Position numbers and translations under genes: made by a program
Shown here: positions 12,101-18,100 of the stretch, in pieces
Position numbering within the stretch: the stretch's first letter is position 1
Layout: each line of letters opens with the position of its first letter
NCBI RefSeq assembly: GCF_001949145.1
Contig: NW_019091418.1
Location: 823,369 to 845,189 of the forward strand
Direction: 5' to 3'
DNA length: 21,821 bases
From: Acanthaster planci
Lineage: Eukaryota > Echinodermata > Asteroidea > Valvatida > Acanthasteridae
Notes under the pieces: model-generated
What the model was told of the DNA's origin: nothing
The model's input: the letters and a program-made list of their open reading frames with translations, nothing else
Databases searched by the model: none

Positions 12101-15100
12101 GAATTCAATTTGGCTTGTGCCTGCCGGAAAAAAATGAAGCCAGCTTTATGACCTGCCATACAATGTAAATGTACCGGTTCCTGCTCTTTTCAGAGCCAAG
12201 CATGTTCAGAAAGAGATATCCTTGCATGGCACTACAGCTAAATTGCATGTACCTGTGGTTTTGCAAGGCTTCATGATCTCTGGCAGGTATTGAACATGTC
12301 GTGCATCGTTTAGTACGCACTAGTTTGAATTATCAACTTGTTCAAACGTTTCACAGATTCTACAGCTCATGAACACTTTTTCGTAGGCATGACAGGGAAA
12401 GCAATAACTTTAACTTGGGCGTTTGTACTGTACTAAAAGGTTAGTACCATAAAGGCACTGCACTACATGTACATGTACACGCATGTTTGTCCTTTCTGAC
12501 CTGTATTCCGCCCATGGCTGATGGTGTATGCAAGGCAGCATGTCCAGTCCATGGGTCCCCAGGGGGAGGTGCTCCCCTCACTGCCTCCCCACCCCCCCAA
12601 AAATATATATATCAAATAGGGGATTTGACAAAAAAGGGAGGGAATAAAAATCACCACTCTGCTTGAAACAACCTCAGAATCCACCCCCCCCCCCCGTTCC
12701 CTTAATGGCTTGAATACAAGTAGGCTTCCGATTTCGAGTGACCCCACCTGGACAAAAAAATCCCACTGATGCCCAGCACACCGCCTTTTAAGTCGACTGC
12801 CAGGCAGGCCTGTTTTACACGTACATCGGTGTAATAAATGTAATAGAGTCCCCGTTCTTCATGCCAGGACTGCAACAGGTATGAACCTCGTAGGAATGGG
12901 GTGCACTGGATGTCAGCACATAAAAGTACACGTAGTGGCGTTTGACACAAACTACGCGGACAGGTAGCGGCACATGTACAACAACCCTGCCTGGATACGG
13001 TGTTGAGGAACCGCTATTTTTAGCACTGGGAAAACACTCTGCAGCAGGTCTCAGGATTTCCTGTCATGGACATGCAAACCTGAATGCCGTGGTATTTAGA
13101 TGCACTGGCTCAGCAGTTTATATATTTTTTTTTTGTGCAGGTAGACTGTGCAGAAAGGTTAATGAACCAACAAGATACGCGTACGCATTCAAATTTGGTG
13201 CCCAGGAGTTGTGATTGTTTTTTCAATTTTACCATTTCTCAGCAGTAAATTCATGAAATCTGTGGCATTTTCTAGCACACTGGGGCTTTTCTGTCACTGT
13301 CCTTTCTGTTTTGGTCTCTTTCCTTCATCTTTTCACTTTCCTTTTTTCAATAAAACTCCATTTTTACAGCAGAGGGCAAATAATCTCTCTTCCCCACCTT
13401 GCCTATGCCCGTAGAAACTACGCTCGGCTTTGCCATTAACCCTAACCCCCTAAGGTATATGTAAAATCATATTGAAATCGGAGGATGTGGGACTGTTAGG
13501 GTTAAATAAAACAATTTTTTTTCATTAATCCGTGAAGCTGGACTCGATGTACTGTGTGTACACATACCATACTCCTCCTGTCAGTCTGACTGCAGCATTA
13601 CCATGACGACAGTCAGGTCGATGTAGTGATTCTTTTCTCCCCCCTACCTCTGCGGTCCGAGTTCCATTCCCAGCTTGATTCACAAGTGGATTGGAGTTTT
13701 CAGTCCCTGCCTGATTCAGTGGGTTTTACCCAGAATATGTTTTTTCTTGTGGGGTTTTCCTCCCACCTCTAGAACTGTAAATGCTTCTCACCTTCTCCTC
13801 TCTACAGATGTGGGCTGCTTGGCGGCTGCCCCAGGCGCCCTTGTAAGCTTTCCACTCAGGTTGTAAATCTGAGGGCCTCTATGGAAAGCAGTGCCGTTAA
13901 CTGATCGGAGCTTACCCTCATTAATTAAAGATGACATACATAAAATCAAAACAAAATCGGCTACTTACCAGAGATCTGTGCGTTGAAGGCCACGCCGACG
14001 GCACACTTGTCATTGGCGACAGCAGCAATTTCTCCTGCACAGCGGGTGCCATGGCGGTTGAGAGACTTCCCATCATCTTTGTGAACCTCCGGCATGGGGT
14101 CCGGATCATTGTTGTTGAGGTCCCAGCTGCCTTTCGCATTCTGCACAAAAAATAAAAACAATAACAAACCTTTAACAGACAGAAACGAACGCAGGTAATG
14201 AGGCAGTTTTTGTCACTAAAAGTTACATGTACAGTGTACATGTAGGCCAAACAAAAGAAAAAGTTGTGAAAATAGGTTGGGTGGGTGGTATCTTTTGTTT
14301 TGTTTTTTTAATCCTCGTGTCAAAAATTTTAGGATGGGATTTTTTTTTATTTAAAAGTGATTTTAATGGTCTATGGAACATGTATATTTCATCCACTGTT
14401 TTTTTTCCGCGGACTCGTAACTCCAGGATCGGTCTTGTCAAAGATTGTATCCTAATCAGAGCCTCTTTGGACAATTATACATTGGTGTTGCACCGACGTC
14501 TTGATGAGTTGATGTCCAAAAATTGTTTGAAAGCTCACTTCAAACCTGCGCGATAAGGCATGACACAATAACTCTGCATGCCCTGCAGAAATCTGGTCTG
14601 TCGACGGTCAGAAAGTAGAAAATGAAATTCGGCATACTCAACAAATAAGCGGAGATTACACACCTCTGAAATAGGCACGAGGGTCAGCAACAGTAAACAG
14701 TAATCTTTATTTCTTTTTCAATAGAAAGATTTAAGGTTGGCAGGATTTGCTAGGTTGGGGCGGGTAACTGGACGCACAACTATTATTTGGTTGGGCCTTA
14801 TTTGTAATTACCAGTTGTTAAACGATACACAGTTTAAGGAGTACCAGTCTTTACACGTAGAGAAGTAATGGCTACTAAAAGTAATATACACCATTTCATC
14901 GGTACTTTGGTTTTAATTTTAGTGCCAAACTACATCCGTGTCTGTATCATTACAAGACTTTTTCACATCTTTCCATTTCACCCATAGTTCTTTAATTTGC
15001 AGAGCATGGTATCTAATGTACCTGTAGGCCCTAATTTATGCTGCCTTCTGGTTTATGTACATGTAAATGTCTAGCAAACTAGGAAATTATTAAAGAAAAT

Positions 15101-18100
15101 AATAACAATTTAGATACCATAATTTTCCTTATTGGTAAAGAAAAAACTTGGCTAAAATATAGAGCTGAATGTACATCTACACGGGTGTATCACAAAAAAG
15201 GGAACAAATTATTAAAAAACTCAATTTAGGGCAGACCATTCCCGCCGAATGACTGACTGTATTTCTGGTGATTATGCTTTCATATTGCTGCAAATAAATG
15301 CAGAAGTGCATGTGAATTTGTGCATGGCATTTGTGAGGGTTTGCGGCTGGAATTACGTTGCATGTATATGTACTTGTATGTACTGCCACACATATACGTC
15401 AAACAATCTTTCCGATCCAAATCCCAAGACGTGTAACCTACATGTGCATGTATTATGCAAAAACTGAAGGGCTTTTCTGGTTTCAGACAAGCAGAAGGTT
15501 ACTATAGACTGTGTGTACTAGTTCTGTGATGAGTCTTGCGCTGACAAAAACTTGCCAACCACAAGGATGACTCATGTCTTAGTCACTCAGTGCAACTCAG
15601 AATGGAGGACTCACATAGTTGGCTAAAATGTCTTCATTTCTCCACTCCAGACCTGCAGGAAGATAATTACACAGAGACAAATTGATCAGAAGCATGAAAC
15701 CATTAAAGATTCTGGCACATTTTCTCAAAGAAGAGAAGCAATTACTGAAGAGCCTGCAGGTACCTGTATATTTTTTTTCAAAATAATTGGCAGCAAAATA
15801 GGTGTACAGTACTCTGTGTTGAGTTCAGCTGACAAATTCATAGCATGTGTCTAATGTTCGTTCCAGTGTGGGAGTGTGGTCGTTTGTACGGAGCTGCACA
15901 AGAATGTTTTCAATCCTCAGGAATTCTTGGCTCTCTCTGCTAATACACGGACAAAAGAGGTCTTCCGAATCTTGTTTTTGTCTGCATGTTTGGTTTCGGG
16001 CTTCAGCTTTGTCAATTTAATTCCCTGAATTGTGACCTTCAAGCTCAATCCAGATCTTTCCAACTGCTAAGGAAAATACCATGTGCATGTACAATGTATG
16101 AAAAGCTAAAGTTTGGTTTTGGTACTTTCATTTGGATCCAACTTACACATCTGTGATCCTGCCTAACAAATTGTGTCACAAGCTGCCACTGCCAATTTTG
16201 AGCGAGAAACTTTTAAGGGAACCTTGCATTTAAAATCAGACTTGGTCACACTTGGGGGTGACCACAATGACTATAAATTTAGAAATGAAGCTGAAGATAC
16301 TGTACATGTGTACATACAAATTTGACATGTTCGACATAAGAAGAAAGATCCAGGCTTTGGTAAATCCTGTCAACACAAAATCCCACACATGCAACATACA
16401 TGTACATGTACTGTACGTGCAGTGCATGTCTGTAAACAGAAGTAACGTGCCCTTTGGAACTGTCCAACCAAGCTGAATACCAGACAAGTCATGTGCAAAA
16501 CATCTGAGGAGAGATGGTACAGTGCAGCTGGTTCAAGCTACCGGTACATCCAAGATGAGTTAGCATCTTTCAACACCAAGATTTTAGACAGCAACTTATG
16601 TACATATTGTAGCACCGGCGGGTCCGGCCAGTGGGGGTGCCGGTCTGACCCGCATGGAGTTGGCTGGCTGCCCCCGCTGGTATGCGAACGGCCTGCGGTT
16701 TTCCCGCCTCGCGCCTGCGCAGTCCCTGCCGAGGGGCGCCATGTTTAGAGCTTGTCTGAAAAACACATTGTTGTGGACGCTACAGCAATAAAACAGAGAT
16801 TTCGTGACCAGAACAGCCAGTTGCGGCTGTGTGTGAATCTATACTAGCGTCGAACCCTGATCCGTAGGACACGCTGCAATATTTACCTGACAACGTGCAC
16901 ATGATATCGTACATGCACCGGTACATGTATATTGGTGAAGGGAGTGCAAAAAACCTGTGTTGAAAAATCCTACATGTGCACATACATGTATACTCAGTCA
17001 TATACTTGGGACATGCGCGCAAAAGTTGGGCTTACCATCGTCAATAACAGCAACCACCACTCCAGTGCCTGTTATGTTGTGATTCCAGACTTCAGTCACA
17101 TTAATGTCCATACCCGGGGTTTTATGATTATGCTGCAAATAAAACAGACATATATACATGTATTTTGTTACGAAAACCTTATCAATCTTGATCCTCTCGC
17201 ATAATGGAACTACATGTACATGTATGTGCCCCGAGCTGATGTGCACCCCCAATCGGCGAAAGAAAGACAGGTGGCCACAAGTGGGTTCTTGCATGCATTC
17301 TGCGTGTACGCAAAGACCATACAAGCCAGAATGCATGTAAGTTACATGTAGTCACGCATACTCGGCGTGCTCTGTGTCAAACGTGCATACGGTACATGTA
17401 TACTTGCGCGCCTCATGGCACTCCCATGCGGTGAGTACCCAAAAAAATCCGCCTCTTTTGTTCCGCTCGGGGGGATACAGTACATATATGTACAGTGTCC
17501 ATGTACATGTACCGGTATGTACCAAAAAACAAAAATCATGTACAAAAAAAAAATCTGCATGATGAATACTGATGTACATGCAGCCAGTATTTACTGGTAT
17601 CTTAAAGATTAACGTCCAATATTATTGTGTATTTTCTTTAAGTCATCAGAAAAACCCTCATTTCACTGCCTTTAGGGCGCAACAAAGCCAGCTTAAATAC
17701 AGGTATCTTTGTGCATGCCTGTTGTGCAGTTCCATGTTATGGCATCAAACTACCAGTAACACAAACACAAAATTTGGCTTTGCATGTTTCCAAAATCAGC
17801 CCGGTTGGTTGAGGAAAGAATAAATTTAAATGCCTCTTATTTCTCTCATCTAGATTTTCGGCCGACCAATTCATTGTACTGATACTGAACATGTATAATG
17901 GTTTTGGGGCGGCCTGTCTATCATACACGTAATTCTCCAAAACCCTACACGTACAGAGATGCCAAAACATTTGAAGCCTCTTGAGTACCTCTTTGACAAA
18001 TACAATTGAGAAATGTAGCATACCGGTAGTAGTAGTTTGCTACCATACATGTACATGTGTACACGTATGTGTACACATGTACATGTATGTGTGTGGGTGC

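Larger units (their letters stand above)
7062..13968 (-). other. PCSK7: Intron 4 (exon 4 to exon 5), 6.9 kb, repeat-rich
   Basis: This is the longest intron of the model, with GT at 13968-13967 and AG at 7063-7062. It contains the two small TAACCCT-ended repeats, the piggyBac-type element, a perfect 24-base palindrome, a 12-base C run (12684-12695), an AT dinucleotide run near 12603, a probable SINE and dense TACATG palindromes. I looked for a nested gene on both strands and recognised none; the open frames are short and follow the repeats. Confidence 0.85.

Noticed and set aside
13436-13505. Interstitial telomeric repeat (TTAGGG-like words)
   Set aside because: The words are in inverted orientation at the two ends of a repeat with a second copy elsewhere, not tandem telomere units.
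16491-16748. 85-residue plus-strand frame MCKTSEERW...
   Set aside because: It runs into the GC-rich half of the solo LTR, has no recognisable domain, and owes its length to the lack of stop codons in GC-rich sequence.
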